Positions 9,264-17,063 of a stretch of 38,685 bases of DNA are shown one piece after another. Position numbers and translations under genes: made by a program. Origin of the DNA: Dehalococcoidia bacterium (GTDB taxonomy: Bacteria > Chloroflexota > Dehalococcoidia > GIF9 > AB-539-J10). Numbering within the stretch: position 1 is the stretch's first letter; every line of letters begins with the position of its first letter. The notes beneath the pieces were generated by a model. The model had not been told where the DNA came from. It worked only from the letters and a program-made list of their open reading frames with translations, and ran no database searches. Location: assembly GCA_007129495.1 (NCBI GenBank), contig SKVJ01000042.1:1-38685 (forward strand), in the 5' to 3' direction.

Positions 9264-10409
9264 CTAGTAGTACTCGTCGGCGTGTAGATCGCCGGAGGAT
9301 GCATCACGAATCTGCCGTCTCGCGTACTTGACAACCTCGACGACGGTCATCGTCACCGGTAGAGCGATGACAAAGCCAAGCAATCCTGCTATGGATGCCC
9401 CCAGTATCGTTACGACTATAACAAGGGCTGGGTGGAGTCGCATATGGTGTCCCTGCACAAGCGGTTCCAGAACGTTGTTAGAAACAATCCGTATGACAAT
9501 GTAACCCAGTGCCATCCAGATGACCATTCCTGGATCTGTAGCAAGAATCACAAGTATCGCTACTATGCTCAAAAGCCATGGTCCGATAATCGGCACCAAC
9601 TCCGCTATCGCGGCTAAGACCGCGAGAGGCACAGCAAATTGAATCCCTCCTAGAGTAAGCATGATGTACACAGCGAAGCCACCAATCACGGCCAACAGGA
9701 GTTGGGCACGCACATACCGACCAGTTACATCGCGAACGATTCTAGACACGTTCTCCACATGTATCGATGCCCACCGTGGCAAAGCTCCATAGAAGCTCTT
9801 CCGTAGTTTGTCCCAGTCCTTAAGCAGAAAGAACAGGAATATGGGCAGGGATGCAAACCCGAGAATCATATCTGATGAGCCACGTATACGCCCGATGCCG
9901 CCGGCAATGAAGTCTGCCACTGCCTCACCTCCACTTGCTTGTATGCGCGACACAAAGGCGGCCACTTGCTCGCGCGCAAACGGAGGGAGAATATCGATAA
10001 ATGACTGAAGTCGCTGCTGGATCGCTGCGATGCCGGCGGGTATCAGGTCAGGAGCCTCCTCAATCATGGCAAGTAGAGACCGTCCAAGAACAGCCACCGC
10101 ATAGACAATAAGTCCACTTATAGCAATCGCAACGATAAGATACAGAAGTACCACGACAGTTACATGCCTTGCGTGCTGGTGTCTGCCAAGAAAAGGCAAA
10201 CGCGTTTCGATTCGGACTATCGCAGGCTGTAGCATCCAGGCGATGAATAACCCGAGCACGAAGGGAGTTAGTATCCTGCCGAAGCTCCAGATAAACCAAA
10301 GAACAAGAACTGAAACTGCTATGACGATGAGGATCCGATAGTGCCGTCTGCTTAGAGAGTAGACCGAGTTCAAGTCAGTCCTCCAACGAGCCCGTATTCC
10401 CTTGAACAA
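9264..10409 (-). CDS. AI-2E family transporter (TqsA/PerM-like permease)
   Basis: This 381-residue membrane protein belongs to the AI-2E transporter family. Two N-terminal helices (about 27-62), a third near 75-95, an extracytoplasmic helical segment (100-165), and a C-terminal helix cluster (about 180-360) with GGIQFAVPLAVLAAIAELVPIIGPWLL give the family's usual eight-helix plan. Members export small signals or act in ion/solute movement; the substrate cannot be read from sequence. Translation starts at a TTG whose GAGGGG ribosome site lies inside a perfect 40-bp palindrome, so initiation may be structure-controlled. It is the last gene of a minus-strand group with the YtxH-like and one-helix proteins. 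Confidence 0.9.
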   Translation of the reverse strand: MFKGIRARWRTDLNSVYSLSRRHYRILIVIAVSVLVLWFIWSFGRILTPFVLGLFIAWMLQPAIVRIETRLPFLGRHQHARHVTVVVLLYLIVAIAISGLIVYAVAVLGRSLLAMIEEAPDLIPAGIAAIQQRLQSFIDILPPFAREQVAAFVSRIQASGGEAVADFIAGGIGRIRGSSDMILGFASLPIFLFFLLKDWDKLRKSFYGALPRWASIHVENVSRIVRDVTGRYVRAQLLLAVIGGFAVYIMLTLGGIQFAVPLAVLAAIAELVPIIGPWLLSIVAILVILATDPGMVIWMALGYIVIRIVSNNVLEPLVQGHHMRLHPALVIVVTILGASIAGLLGFVIALPVTMTVVEVVKYARRQIRDASSGDLHADEYY

Positions 10410-10448
10410 GGCTTCACCCCTCGGTTAGCTAACCGAGGGGTGAAGCCT
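10409..10448. repeat. Perfect 40-bp palindrome at the permease start
   Basis: The two 20-base arms are exact reverse complements with no spacer; the centre is TTAG/CTAA at 10428/10429. On the minus strand the right half contains the GAGGGG ribosome site for the TTG start at 10409, so the RNA hairpin would hide it. There is no U-run, so it is not a standard terminator. It could be an RNA stability or translation element, or a protein-binding site. Confidence 0.9.
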
Positions 10449-10482
10449 ATAGGCAATCTCTGCGTGAGAGTCGAGTCGCTAA

Positions 10483-10980
10483 CTAACCCTGTGGGGCTTC
10501 GGCCTCTTCCTCAGCCCGCCGTTTTGCGGAAACCACAGCCGCCTTCGCTTTGTCCAAGCGCTCTGCTGCAAGGTCACGCGCGTACTCCGCGACATGAACG
10601 GCCTCTTCGGCAGTATGCTCAGCCTTGCTCTTAATTATACCCCGCGTTTCCCTTCCTGCTCTTGGGGCATAAAGCACACCGATAGCAGCGCCAACCAGCG
10701 CTCCAGCAAGGAAGCCCTTACCAAGTGTCTTGCTGTCCATCTCTTCCTTCCTCCTTATCCTCCGCTCAACTGAGGAGAGCCCGTGAACCTTCTCTTCGGC
10801 AAGCCTTCTGGCGCGTTCCGCCACCTCGTGAGCCTCTTCACGTGCAATCTCTGCCTTGCTCTTGAGGAGCTTCCGTGTTTCCTGACCCGACTTCGGAGCA
10901 TAGAGAAGTGCGAGCACCCCACCGATTAGTGCTCCCGTAAGCAGCCCAGATGCATGACCCGATCTCTGTTCATGTCCCAT
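10483..10980 (-). CDS. YtxH-domain protein with internal tandem duplication
   Basis: I start at the ATG at 10980 (MGHEQRSGHA) because a GGAGGTGACAG ribosome site precedes it; the longer upstream frame overlaps the neighbouring gene. The 165-residue product has two copies of a YtxH unit: a glycine-rich helix ending LLYAPKSGQETRK (about 11-38) and a second ending VLYAPRAGRETRG (about 88-117). Each is followed by a long charged, Ala/Glu-rich amphipathic helix. YtxH proteins are small stress-associated membrane-linked proteins of unknown mechanism. The junction RRIRRKEEM contains a GGAGGAAGG ribosome site ahead of an in-frame ATG at 10740, so the second unit may also be made alone (85 residues). 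It lies 7 nt after the one-helix membrane protein. Confidence 0.8.
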   Translation of the reverse strand: MGHEQRSGHASGLLTGALIGGVLALLYAPKSGQETRKLLKSKAEIAREEAHEVAERARRLAEEKVHGLSSVERRIRRKEEMDSKTLGKGFLAGALVGAAIGVLYAPRAGRETRGIIKSKAEHTAEEAVHVAEYARDLAAERLDKAKAAVVSAKRRAEEEAEAPQG

Positions 10981-10987
10981 TTTTCTG

Positions 10988-11257
10988 TCACCTCCTCCAC
11001 TTGTGTGTTCGTCTACTGCGTTGCAAACCGTCGCGAATACCCCGTACCGCGGCCAGCAGGTCAAAAACCGGTTGCATACCGTCCTGCATTGCTGCCGCCG
11101 TATCGTGGGCGATCACAGATGCCTGGCGTAGCTCGCTAAGCGCGATTCTTGCCATGCGGTACAGTCGAAAGAATAGAATCGCAATGACTATAAAAATGAT
11201 TGTGGCTGTAAATCCAAAGACCGTGATACTCAAGTCCCGGAACCATTCAAGTTCCAT
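10988..11257 (-). CDS. Small one-helix membrane protein (DUF948-like)
   Basis: This 89-residue protein begins MELEWFRDLSITVFG and has one N-terminal membrane helix (about 8-32, VFGFTATIIFIVIAILFF). A probably helical cytoplasmic tail ends RRTHKWRR. The ATG has a strong GGAGGTGACG ribosome site. Single-helix proteins of this type (DUF948-like) commonly precede YtxH genes in Gram-positive and Chloroflexota genomes, and a YtxH gene starts 7 nt downstream here, so the two very likely act together at the membrane. Biochemical function is unknown. Confidence 0.75.
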   Translation of the reverse strand: MELEWFRDLSITVFGFTATIIFIVIAILFFRLYRMARIALSELRQASVIAHDTAAAMQDGMQPVFDLLAAVRGIRDGLQRSRRTHKWRR

Positions 11258-11525
11258 TCACGTCACCTCCTATGCGCATTGTTGAGAACCCGGGGATGTA
11301 CCCGAGGCTCCAAGATGCCCTCTGCCAATCCTGCAGTGAATGTTTGAATCGTGTGTGAGATGAATCAGAGTAGAAGCGTTCCGGGCGAGCTAGACGATCG
11401 CAGTCACATGCTCGCGGATAATACGACCGACACGCTGGGGAGACTACATTACCGATCGTCCCAAGCCGAATCCCATAACCGGCGGCAGTCCCCACGGCGA
11501 TATAACCACCCTGATGTCCCTCCAT
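11247..11525 (-). CDS. Doubtful small ORF upstream of the one-helix protein
   Basis: A 92-codon frame starts at an ATG (MEGHQGGYIAVG) preceded by GGTGAGGTGACG, closely resembling the ribosome sites of the next two genes, and overlaps the next gene's start by 11 nt. The first 30 residues are glycine-rich and could form a weak membrane segment; the rest has no recognisable domain and unusual composition. It may be only a leader region. Confidence 0.25.
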   Translation of the reverse strand: MEGHQGGYIAVGTAAGYGIRLGTIGNVVSPACRSYYPRACDCDRLARPERFYSDSSHTRFKHSLQDWQRASWSLGYIPGFSTMRIGGDVNGT

Positions 11526-11566
11526 CGTCACCTCACCTTTACCACATCATCCCCTGTCTGCCTCTC

Positions 11567-11580
11567 TCTCTCGAGTGGCA
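11567..11580 (+). repeat. 14-bp direct repeat, copy 1
   Basis: TCTCTCGAGTGGCA occurs here and again at 11869-11882, both inside the same gene-free region. Such a long exact match over 300 bp is unlikely by chance and could be a binding site or a duplication remnant. Confidence 0.55.
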
Positions 11581-11738
11581 TACAGTGTAGCGCGCAAAGA
11601 AGCGCTAAGTCTAATTGCAATGAAGTAATTTGAACAGGACTGCAACCTGCCTTTAAGGGGGTTGCCAGCACCGGTTGTCTCAGATGCGCCACCCTAAATG
11701 GCAATCAAAGCAGCTTACAACCAACCGCGCTTCATGAT

Positions 11739-11767
11739 TTGACAACTCCCTGTCAGGCTGCTAGAAA
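11739..11767 (+). promoter_or_regulatory. Sigma-70-like promoter candidate for the VOC gene
   Basis: TTGACA (11739-11744) is followed after exactly 17 bp by TAGAAA (11762-11767). Spacing and -35 are ideal and the -10 is moderate. It lies about 220 bp upstream of the start codon. The spacer contains TGTCA, which forms a TGACA/TGTCA inverted repeat with the -35 box. Confidence 0.35.
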
Positions 11768-11868
11768 GAGGGCTACAGGTCGCAAGGGATTCGGGGGGTG
11801 GCTTCGGTCGCGACTTCTACCAGGTATCCAGATTCTATTCTGAAGCTAGAATTCAGGCCTGCGGGTTA

Positions 11869-11882
11869 TCTCTCGAGTGGCA
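11869..11882 (+). repeat. 14-bp direct repeat, copy 2
   Basis: This is identical to 11567-11580. It lies 104 bp upstream of the VOC gene start. Confidence 0.55.
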
Positions 11883-11986
11883 CCCGGCAGATGTTGATGA
11901 ACGTGGACTCCTCTCATGGCCGTAAGCGATCACTAAGAGATCACAGAACAGAATAGGTTATGTGAATCGATAAAGGAGGTGTTGAG

Positions 11987-12379
11987 GTGTTCAAAATTGT
12001 GGAAGCATACCCAAGTCTACCGGCAGTCGACCTGCAACGCGCAAAGAGTTTCTATCAGGAAAAGCTCGGGCTGAAAGTTGTCGATGAAGACGACATAGGG
12101 GGTGCGACTCTTAAGGGCGACGGAGGCGCGAAGCTCTATCTCTACCAACGTGGTGCTACGAAAGCCGATCATACTGCAGCAGCATTGGTTGTGGATGACT
12201 TCGACGCTGCCGTAGCTGATCTCCGTGCGAAAGGTGTGGAGTTCGAAGAGTATGACATGCCACAGTTGAAGACAGTCAATGGCATTTGGACCTTTCAAGA
12301 CAGAGGCACTGAACACCATCTCGCATTCTTGAAGGACACTGAAGGCAACATACTGGGGCTGTCAGACATAACTGTGTAG
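11987..12379 (+). CDS. VOC (glyoxalase/bleomycin-resistance/dioxygenase) superfamily protein
   Basis: This 130-residue protein shows the paired beta-alpha-beta-beta-beta units of the vicinal-oxygen-chelate fold. The first begins AYPSLPAVDLQRAKSFYQEKLGL (about 6-28, split here only by function) and the second ALVVDDFDAAVADLRAKGVEF (about 65-85), ending with HHLAFLKDTEGNILGLSDI. The GTG start follows an AAGGAGGT ribosome site at 11973-11980. Single-domain VOC proteins dimerise to form metal sites and do isomerase, lyase or dioxygenase chemistry, or bind drugs; nothing here fixes the substrate. It is monocistronic, with a strong hairpin about 100 bp after its stop. Fold assignment is confident. 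Confidence 0.85.
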   Translation: MFKIVEAYPSLPAVDLQRAKSFYQEKLGLKVVDEDDIGGATLKGDGGAKLYLYQRGATKADHTAAALVVDDFDAAVADLRAKGVEFEEYDMPQLKTVNGIWTFQDRGTEHHLAFLKDTEGNILGLSDITV

Positions 12380-12482
12380 CAAATCGTGTCGTGCAGGATC
12401 CGCATTGATGTGTTCAGGAAGCAGTTGATGTGCCCGTTGAATTCGAAGCTTTGCTTCAGGTACTGATTGTCGGCAGTTCCTG

Positions 12483-12519
12483 CCAGCGGCAGCGCGCGTC
12501 AGCCGCGCTCTGCCGCTGG
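12483..12519. terminator. Strong hairpin between convergent genes, likely bidirectional terminator
   Basis: A perfect 10-bp stem CCAGCGGCAG/CTGCCGCTGG continues, after one mismatch, as GCGCG/CGCGC around a five-base loop. It lies between the convergent VOC gene (stop 12379) and RidA gene (stop 12556). Neither side has a long T-run, so it may act as a barrier or RNA 3'-end stabiliser rather than a classical intrinsic terminator. Confidence 0.65.
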
Positions 12520-12555
12520 ATTCGTTACAAACCGACAGCCGTAGTGCGCCGATGA

Positions 12556-13014
12556 TTACTCGACTTCGAGTATCATCTCGATCTCCACCGGAATCTCGAA
12601 GGGCAGCGCCTGCATCCCTACAGCAGATCGCGCATGCTTGCCGGAGTCGCCGAATAACTCGACAAGTAAATCAGAGCATCCATTAATGACCTTTGGCTGT
12701 TCCTTGAAATCCTCGGTGCAATTGACCATGCCAAGCAGCTTCACAAAGCGCTTCACTTTGTCGAGATCGCCAAGTACCGACCTGATAGAGGCAAGGCAGT
12801 TCATCGTTACGTTCCGGGCGACCTTATAACCCTCTTCCACCGTGAGGTCGCGGCCGAGCTTGCCCGCTATTTTGATCTGGTCATCCTTGAACGGACCGTG
12901 ACCCGATACGAACAGCAGGTTCCCAACCCTGACGGCTGGAACGTAATTCCCAACCGCCGTCGCCTGTTCCGGAAGCATCAATCCCATTTCCTTTAGCTTC
13001 TGTTCAGCTCCCAT
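12556..13014 (-). CDS. RidA (YjgF/UK114) family protein, longer subtype
   Basis: This 152-residue protein is RidA-like, with AVRVGNLLFVSGHGPF (about 27-42), a conserved helix VARNVTMNCLASI, and HARSAVGMQALPFEIPVEIEMI (about 127-148) in which R129 is the ring-conserved Arg. RidA proteins hydrolyse 2-aminoacrylate and related enamine/imine products of PLP dehydratases to keto acids. This subtype is longer than classical RidA (about 125-130). A DSD1-like PLP enzyme lies upstream on the same strand, with a 377-nt gap that makes a separate promoter possible. The start is ATG with AAGGAGGAG eight bases upstream. Imine clean-up for the neighbouring PLP enzyme is the likely role. Confidence 0.88.
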   Translation of the reverse strand: MGAEQKLKEMGLMLPEQATAVGNYVPAVRVGNLLFVSGHGPFKDDQIKIAGKLGRDLTVEEGYKVARNVTMNCLASIRSVLGDLDKVKRFVKLLGMVNCTEDFKEQPKVINGCSDLLVELFGDSGKHARSAVGMQALPFEIPVEIEMILEVE

Positions 13015-13391
13015 GATTCTCCTCCTTCATTGATTTCGCTATATCAACATGCAGTGCTACGTTGTTATGTCGCCAGATGCTCTCTTTCGAAGCCGCCCCA
13101 ACCCCAGCGCTGCCCAATCTGGAACGCACCAGATCCACGAATGTAACTCCAGCTAATTGCACCTCCAGTGCAGTGCTCCCTGGTCTGTCCTGATGTCTCA
13201 CCTCTATCACAATGAGTACACTCCCGAACAGAGATTGGGACATCCGCTGCCCGGCGAACCGAGGTGTGCTGCACGGTAGCAGCATGCACATACGCTGTCA
13301 ATGAGAACAGCCTCGCGTGCTATGGATCACTTACCCTGCTTATGCTTCTGTCCGTGACTACGGTCCGACAGCACCACGCCACGTTCATTCG
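13015..13391. other. Gap between DSD1-like and RidA genes
   Basis: No convincing gene is present; frames reaching from here into the RidA start lack homology and ribosome sites. On the minus strand TTGACA near 13290-13295 is followed 17 bp later by TACCGT, a weak promoter candidate for RidA, though the start-proximal sequence TTGATATAGCG could also serve. Confidence 0.4.
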
Positions 13392-14555
13392 CTAGCTTCC
13401 CGCGCCGCGACCCGTCACGGTGACGACCCGCTCAACTTCTCCGTTTCGGACCCCATAGAGCTTGCTGTGTATGTTCATGACAAGTGTCGCATTGTTCGGG
13501 ACTATCACCAGTCGTTCGCCGAGGCTCAACTTCTCGCCGGGATCTCTGTAGTGGATACAACTGCCCTCCGCATTCAACCTTCCCAGCCACAGATCCGGCC
13601 TGCCCTGTACAGAACCATACGATGGCATACCCTCCCAGAAGAAGTCCGGTGTCTCCCGCTTCGCGATCAGGGAATCGGCACCAAAGGTCTTCACTCCCGC
13701 ATCCAGAACCGCATACGTATCATGCGATACGCTCATGACGGAAGTAAGCACAGCAACAGCGCACGCCTCACGACGATTACCGCCATTCATCATATAGCCG
13801 ATGTCGCCTATCGCACAGTTGCCGGGATGGATCTCGGTAATTTCAGGGAATCGTCCCTCCCTGATGAACTTGCAGGTATGGCGGAAGGTTGGTGAAGCGC
13901 CGACCGAAACATGACCAACCTCGATTCCGGCCGTGCGCATAGCCCTGGCTGTATCGCAAACTATAGTGGCATCCTCGAACGCTTTGCCCGACAGCCCCTT
14001 CTCCGTGTTCGTTGCACCCTTTTCATGAGCATAGATGCCGGCTAGATGTACGCCCTCAATCCGGGTCAGGTCAAAGGCGAGCTTAACCGCTGGTTCACCG
14101 GGTGGCACACCGTAGCGCGCGCTTCCTCCCGTGTCTATCTTCAGCAGGATTGGTATGTCACGTCGGACAGCCCGCCCCACCTCGGCGATTCCATGGGCAT
14201 GCTCGATCATGTCCACGACCGCATAGACCGTATTGCGGGGATTCATGACAATTCTCTTTAGCGTATCGAGCTTATGCCTGCCGCAGAAAGGGTGTCCAAC
14301 TACTATGTCATCAAGTCCTTCGTTTGCCATCACTTCGGCCTGATCGATCGTGCCCACCTCGATGCCACAAGCACCTGCCTCGATCTGCCGCTTCGCAATC
14401 CACGCCGACTGGTGCACCTTCGTGTGGGGCCGCAGGCCGACACCGGCATCCGCCGCGTGCTGTGTCATCTCAAGAATATTGGCGTCAAGCTGATCGAGGT
14501 CGACTAACACACAGGGGGTATCGAGATACGCATAAGGAGTGGCCTTTTGCTGCAT
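13392..14555 (-). CDS. DSD1/D-threonine-aldolase family PLP enzyme lacking the metal-binding His/Cys
   Basis: This 387-residue fold-type III (alanine-racemase-like) enzyme belongs to the D-serine dehydratase/D-threonine aldolase family. LDTPCVLVDLDQLDANI (about 11-27) opens the TIM barrel, LRPHTKVHQS (41-50) carries PLP-lysine K46, and ILLKIDTGGSARYGV and VSVGASPTFRH are cofactor loops. Family enzymes bind a divalent metal through a C-terminal His-x-Cys or His-x-Asp; here the aligned residues are Asn355-Ala-Thr357, whereas the paralogue at 26985 retains His-Ile-Cys. A racemase or metal-free lyase function is therefore possible. The start is an ATG with GGGAGGA nearby. Neighbours are RidA downstream and a divergent MFS gene upstream. 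Family is sure, reaction unsure. Confidence 0.88.
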   Translation of the reverse strand: MQQKATPYAYLDTPCVLVDLDQLDANILEMTQHAADAGVGLRPHTKVHQSAWIAKRQIEAGACGIEVGTIDQAEVMANEGLDDIVVGHPFCGRHKLDTLKRIVMNPRNTVYAVVDMIEHAHGIAEVGRAVRRDIPILLKIDTGGSARYGVPPGEPAVKLAFDLTRIEGVHLAGIYAHEKGATNTEKGLSGKAFEDATIVCDTARAMRTAGIEVGHVSVGASPTFRHTCKFIREGRFPEITEIHPGNCAIGDIGYMMNGGNRREACAVAVLTSVMSVSHDTYAVLDAGVKTFGADSLIAKRETPDFFWEGMPSYGSVQGRPDLWLGRLNAEGSCIHYRDPGEKLSLGERLVIVPNNATLVMNIHSKLYGVRNGEVERVVTVTGRGAGS

Positions 14556-14844
14556 TCCTGGGGTCCTCCCAAAGCTTTGTTACTGCTCACATTACGCTAT
14601 TCAAAAGTTCGATAGCAACGGATGTCAGGGCATTTCCCGGGAAGCATTCGGCGCACCATCACCGAAACACACTTGCGGCTCACAATGCGGAACGTGATTC
14701 ACGCAGGTCTGACCAGGAGCAACAAAAACCGCCTGACATAGACTGAAGCATCCCGAGCACGTAAAGTATGCAGGACAGCGCGCGGAATCCTGGGCCGTTG
14801 ACTCCGGATACCGAGTCATCCTGCGACCCCAACGAAGTGGTGCG
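14556..14844. promoter_or_regulatory. Divergent promoter region between DSD1-like and MFS genes
   Basis: About 290 bp separate these divergent starts, so both promoters must be here. The right part contains TTGACTCCGGATACC near 14798, giving a -35-like TTGACT toward the MFS gene, without a clear -10. No operator palindrome stands out. Confidence 0.4.
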
Positions 14845-16140
14845 ATGAGGAATATATTACTGAGCGGACCGGACGGGAGGATGTTCTACGGATACATCAT
14901 TGTGATCGCCTCCTCGCTGGTGATGGCAGTGTCATCCGGGGCTATCTACAGCTTCAGCGTGTTCTTCGAACCGTTACAGTCACAATTCGGGTGGAGCCGG
15001 GCTGTGACATCCGGTGCATTCTCAGCATTTGTAGTACTGAATGGAGCGATGGCCATCGCCAGTGGACGGCTGAACGACCGGTTCGGTCCGCGCATCGTCG
15101 TCAGCATCTCAGGCGCAGTCCTTGGATGCGGATTCATCCTGATGTCCCAGGTAACTGCCGTCTGGCAGTTGTATATCGCCTATGGAATTGTGATTGCTGC
15201 TGGATTCAGCGGTGCGCCTGTCCCGTTGATGTCGACCGTCGCGCGCTGGTTCAACCGTAGAAGGGGCCTCATGACCGGCATCGTCATGGCCGGCACGGGT
15301 GTGGGTACAATGGTTATGCCTCCCGTTGCGAATTGGCTCATCTACACGTGGGATTGGCGTGTGTCCTACGCGGCCTTCGGCCTGATTGTGGCGGTGGTCA
15401 TCCTGCTGGCAGCTCAGTTGCTGCGACGTGATCCATCGAAGCAGGGGCTCCTGCCCTTCGGAGAGATACAGAAGGCCAGGAAACGAAATCCGGCACAGCG
15501 GGTTCAAACAGGACTGGTGCTGTCCGAGGCTATGCACACAAAGCAGTTCTGGCTGCTCTGCTTTGCGCTCACAGGCTTCGGATATGCGCTGCAATCGGTC
15601 ATGGTACACATTGTGATCTATGCGAGGGGTCTCGGACTCACGCCGGCCAGTGCTGCTGCGATCATGACCATAATCGGGGCAATGGGCGTCGCCGGGAGAA
15701 TAGGTGTTGGGGGAATCGCCGACCGATTGGGAGCGAGGGGGCCGCTCACGATGGTTCTGGGCGCACTCACCGCAAGTCTCTTCTTTCTGGCGTTCACCAC
15801 CCAATCCTGGGCCGTCATAGCCTTCGCGGTTCTCTTCGGCTTTGTCTACGGTGGAACCGTGCCCCTGTTCTCTCATGCGGTGGCGGAACTTTTCGGCCTT
15901 CGCGCTCACGGAGTCATCCTGGGCATTATCACCTGCTCTGTAGGCATTGGAAGCGCTGTAGGTCCGGTGGTAACTGGCTATGGTTTCGATTTGTTCGGCA
16001 ACTACACGCTTTCGTTCGCCATAGGCGGCGGCGTGACTGCGGTGGCAACCATCCTCGCGTTGCTGGTACGGCCAGTGGACTCCATGATAAGTCGGGCTGC
16101 CGCCCCGGCAGAACGAAATAACGGATCACCTTCAGAGTAG
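14845..16140 (+). CDS. MFS transporter, monocarboxylate/oxalate-formate antiporter type
   Basis: This 431-residue carrier has twelve predicted helices in two halves, with the linker near residues 200-225 (RRDPSKQGLLPFGEIQKARKR). After helix 2 the MFS A motif reads SGRLNDRFGPRIV, and its second-half counterpart reads GGIADRLGARGP. GYIIVIASSLVMAVSSGAIYS at the N-terminus resembles the OFA/monocarboxylate branch, which moves small organic acids. It diverges from the DSD1-like gene and precedes an SDR gene on the same strand, so its substrate may be an acid linked to that pathway, such as a hydroxy or keto acid. No strong ribosome site precedes the ATG; a GGGAGG directly abuts the later ATG at 14881, leaving the exact start unsettled. 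Confidence 0.88.
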   Translation: MRNILLSGPDGRMFYGYIIVIASSLVMAVSSGAIYSFSVFFEPLQSQFGWSRAVTSGAFSAFVVLNGAMAIASGRLNDRFGPRIVVSISGAVLGCGFILMSQVTAVWQLYIAYGIVIAAGFSGAPVPLMSTVARWFNRRRGLMTGIVMAGTGVGTMVMPPVANWLIYTWDWRVSYAAFGLIVAVVILLAAQLLRRDPSKQGLLPFGEIQKARKRNPAQRVQTGLVLSEAMHTKQFWLLCFALTGFGYALQSVMVHIVIYARGLGLTPASAAAIMTIIGAMGVAGRIGVGGIADRLGARGPLTMVLGALTASLFFLAFTTQSWAVIAFAVLFGFVYGGTVPLFSHAVAELFGLRAHGVILGIITCSVGIGSAVGPVVTGYGFDLFGNYTLSFAIGGGVTAVATILALLVRPVDSMISRAAAPAERNNGSPSE

Positions 16141-16267
16141 TGCGAAACACGTCAGCGAGTGTGCACATCTCGTAGCGAAGACTGTTATGATTACCGGCGT
16201 CCAGGGATAGACAGCAGCACAAGCCCCCGGTACGTACAAGGGACGCCGACCGAGAAGGAGGCACAAC

Positions 16268-17029
16268 ATGAACCTTTTCGACCTCACAGGGAAGATCGCT
16301 GTTATCACCGGCGGTAATCAGGGCATCGGCTACGCAATCGCTGAAGGACTCGCCGGTCACGGCGCGCACATCGTCATCGCGAATCGCCGCGCAGAGCAGG
16401 GAGAGGCGGCCGCCCAGACACTTATCGACCGAGGACTCAGTGCAGAGGCGATTGCTGCAGATGTGAGCAGCGGTTCATCGGTGGCGCAGCTCACCGCCTC
16501 AGTCCTTGAGCGTCACGACCGGATAGATATACTGGTCAACAGTGCGGCGGTAATCGTACGAAAGCGAGCGGAGGATCTGACCGAGGATGAGTGGCAGTTC
16601 GTGATGGACGTGAACGTCAAGGGCACGTTCCTCTGTTGCAGGGATGTGGGACGCAACATGATCGTGCGTCGCAGCGGCAAGATCATCAACATCTCGTCAA
16701 ACGTCTCTCAGGTGATCCAGCCACTTCGCTCGGTTTACGCCGTCTCGAAGGCGGCCGTCTCACATCTTACAAGAGCACTGGCCCTCGAGTGGGCTACATA
16801 CGGGGTAAATGTGAATGCGGTGGGACCGGGGCCAACCATCACCGACTTCAACCGGAAATACCTCGAGGAGCATCCGGAGGACATGCAGCGGGCGGTCAAC
16901 TCAATTCCAATGGCCAGGCTGGGTTCACCCAGCGACCACGTAGGCGCTGCCATATTCCTCGCATCAGACGCGTCGAACTACGTTACCGGCCAGACGCTTC
17001 TGGTCGACGGCGGCTCGACCCTCTGGTGA
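16268..17029 (+). CDS. SDR family NAD(P)-dependent oxidoreductase
   Basis: This 253-residue classical short-chain dehydrogenase has cofactor motif TGGNQGIG (14-21), the structural ILVNSAA (88-94), catalytic Ser near NISSN (141-145) and YAVSK (Y157, K161). The C-terminal FLASDASNYVTGQTLLVDGG segment is normal. The best resemblance is to gluconate-5-dehydrogenase/FabG-like enzymes that interconvert secondary alcohols and ketones. After the beta-2 strand the sequence reads ANRR, and such an Arg suggests NADP(H) use, although this is only a tendency. An AGAAGGAGG ribosome site precedes the ATG. It follows the MFS gene by 127 bp and converges on another SDR gene 34 bp away. The substrate is likely a hydroxy or keto acid in this block, which is inference. 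Confidence 0.9.
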   Translation: MNLFDLTGKIAVITGGNQGIGYAIAEGLAGHGAHIVIANRRAEQGEAAAQTLIDRGLSAEAIAADVSSGSSVAQLTASVLERHDRIDILVNSAAVIVRKRAEDLTEDEWQFVMDVNVKGTFLCCRDVGRNMIVRRSGKIINISSNVSQVIQPLRSVYAVSKAAVSHLTRALALEWATYGVNVNAVGPGPTITDFNRKYLEEHPEDMQRAVNSIPMARLGSPSDHVGAAIFLASDASNYVTGQTLLVDGGSTLW

Positions 17030-17063
17030 TTGACCATGCCACGGATTGCTGAACCACCAGTTC

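Larger units (their letters stand above)
11526..11986. other. Intergenic region between divergent transcription units
   Basis: This separates the minus-strand envelope group from the plus-strand VOC gene. It contains a TAGCGC/GCGCTA inverted repeat (11588-11593 and 11602-11607), a 14-bp direct repeat, and a promoter-like element at 11739-11767. No further gene is visible. Confidence 0.5.

Noticed and set aside
13004-13291. Minus-strand 95-codon ORF overlapping the RidA start
   Set aside because: No ribosome site or homology; it reads through the RidA ribosome site in another frame.
15109-15909. Minus-strand ORF of 266 codons
   Set aside because: It is the shadow of the MFS gene; its residues are low-complexity charged and lack any domain.
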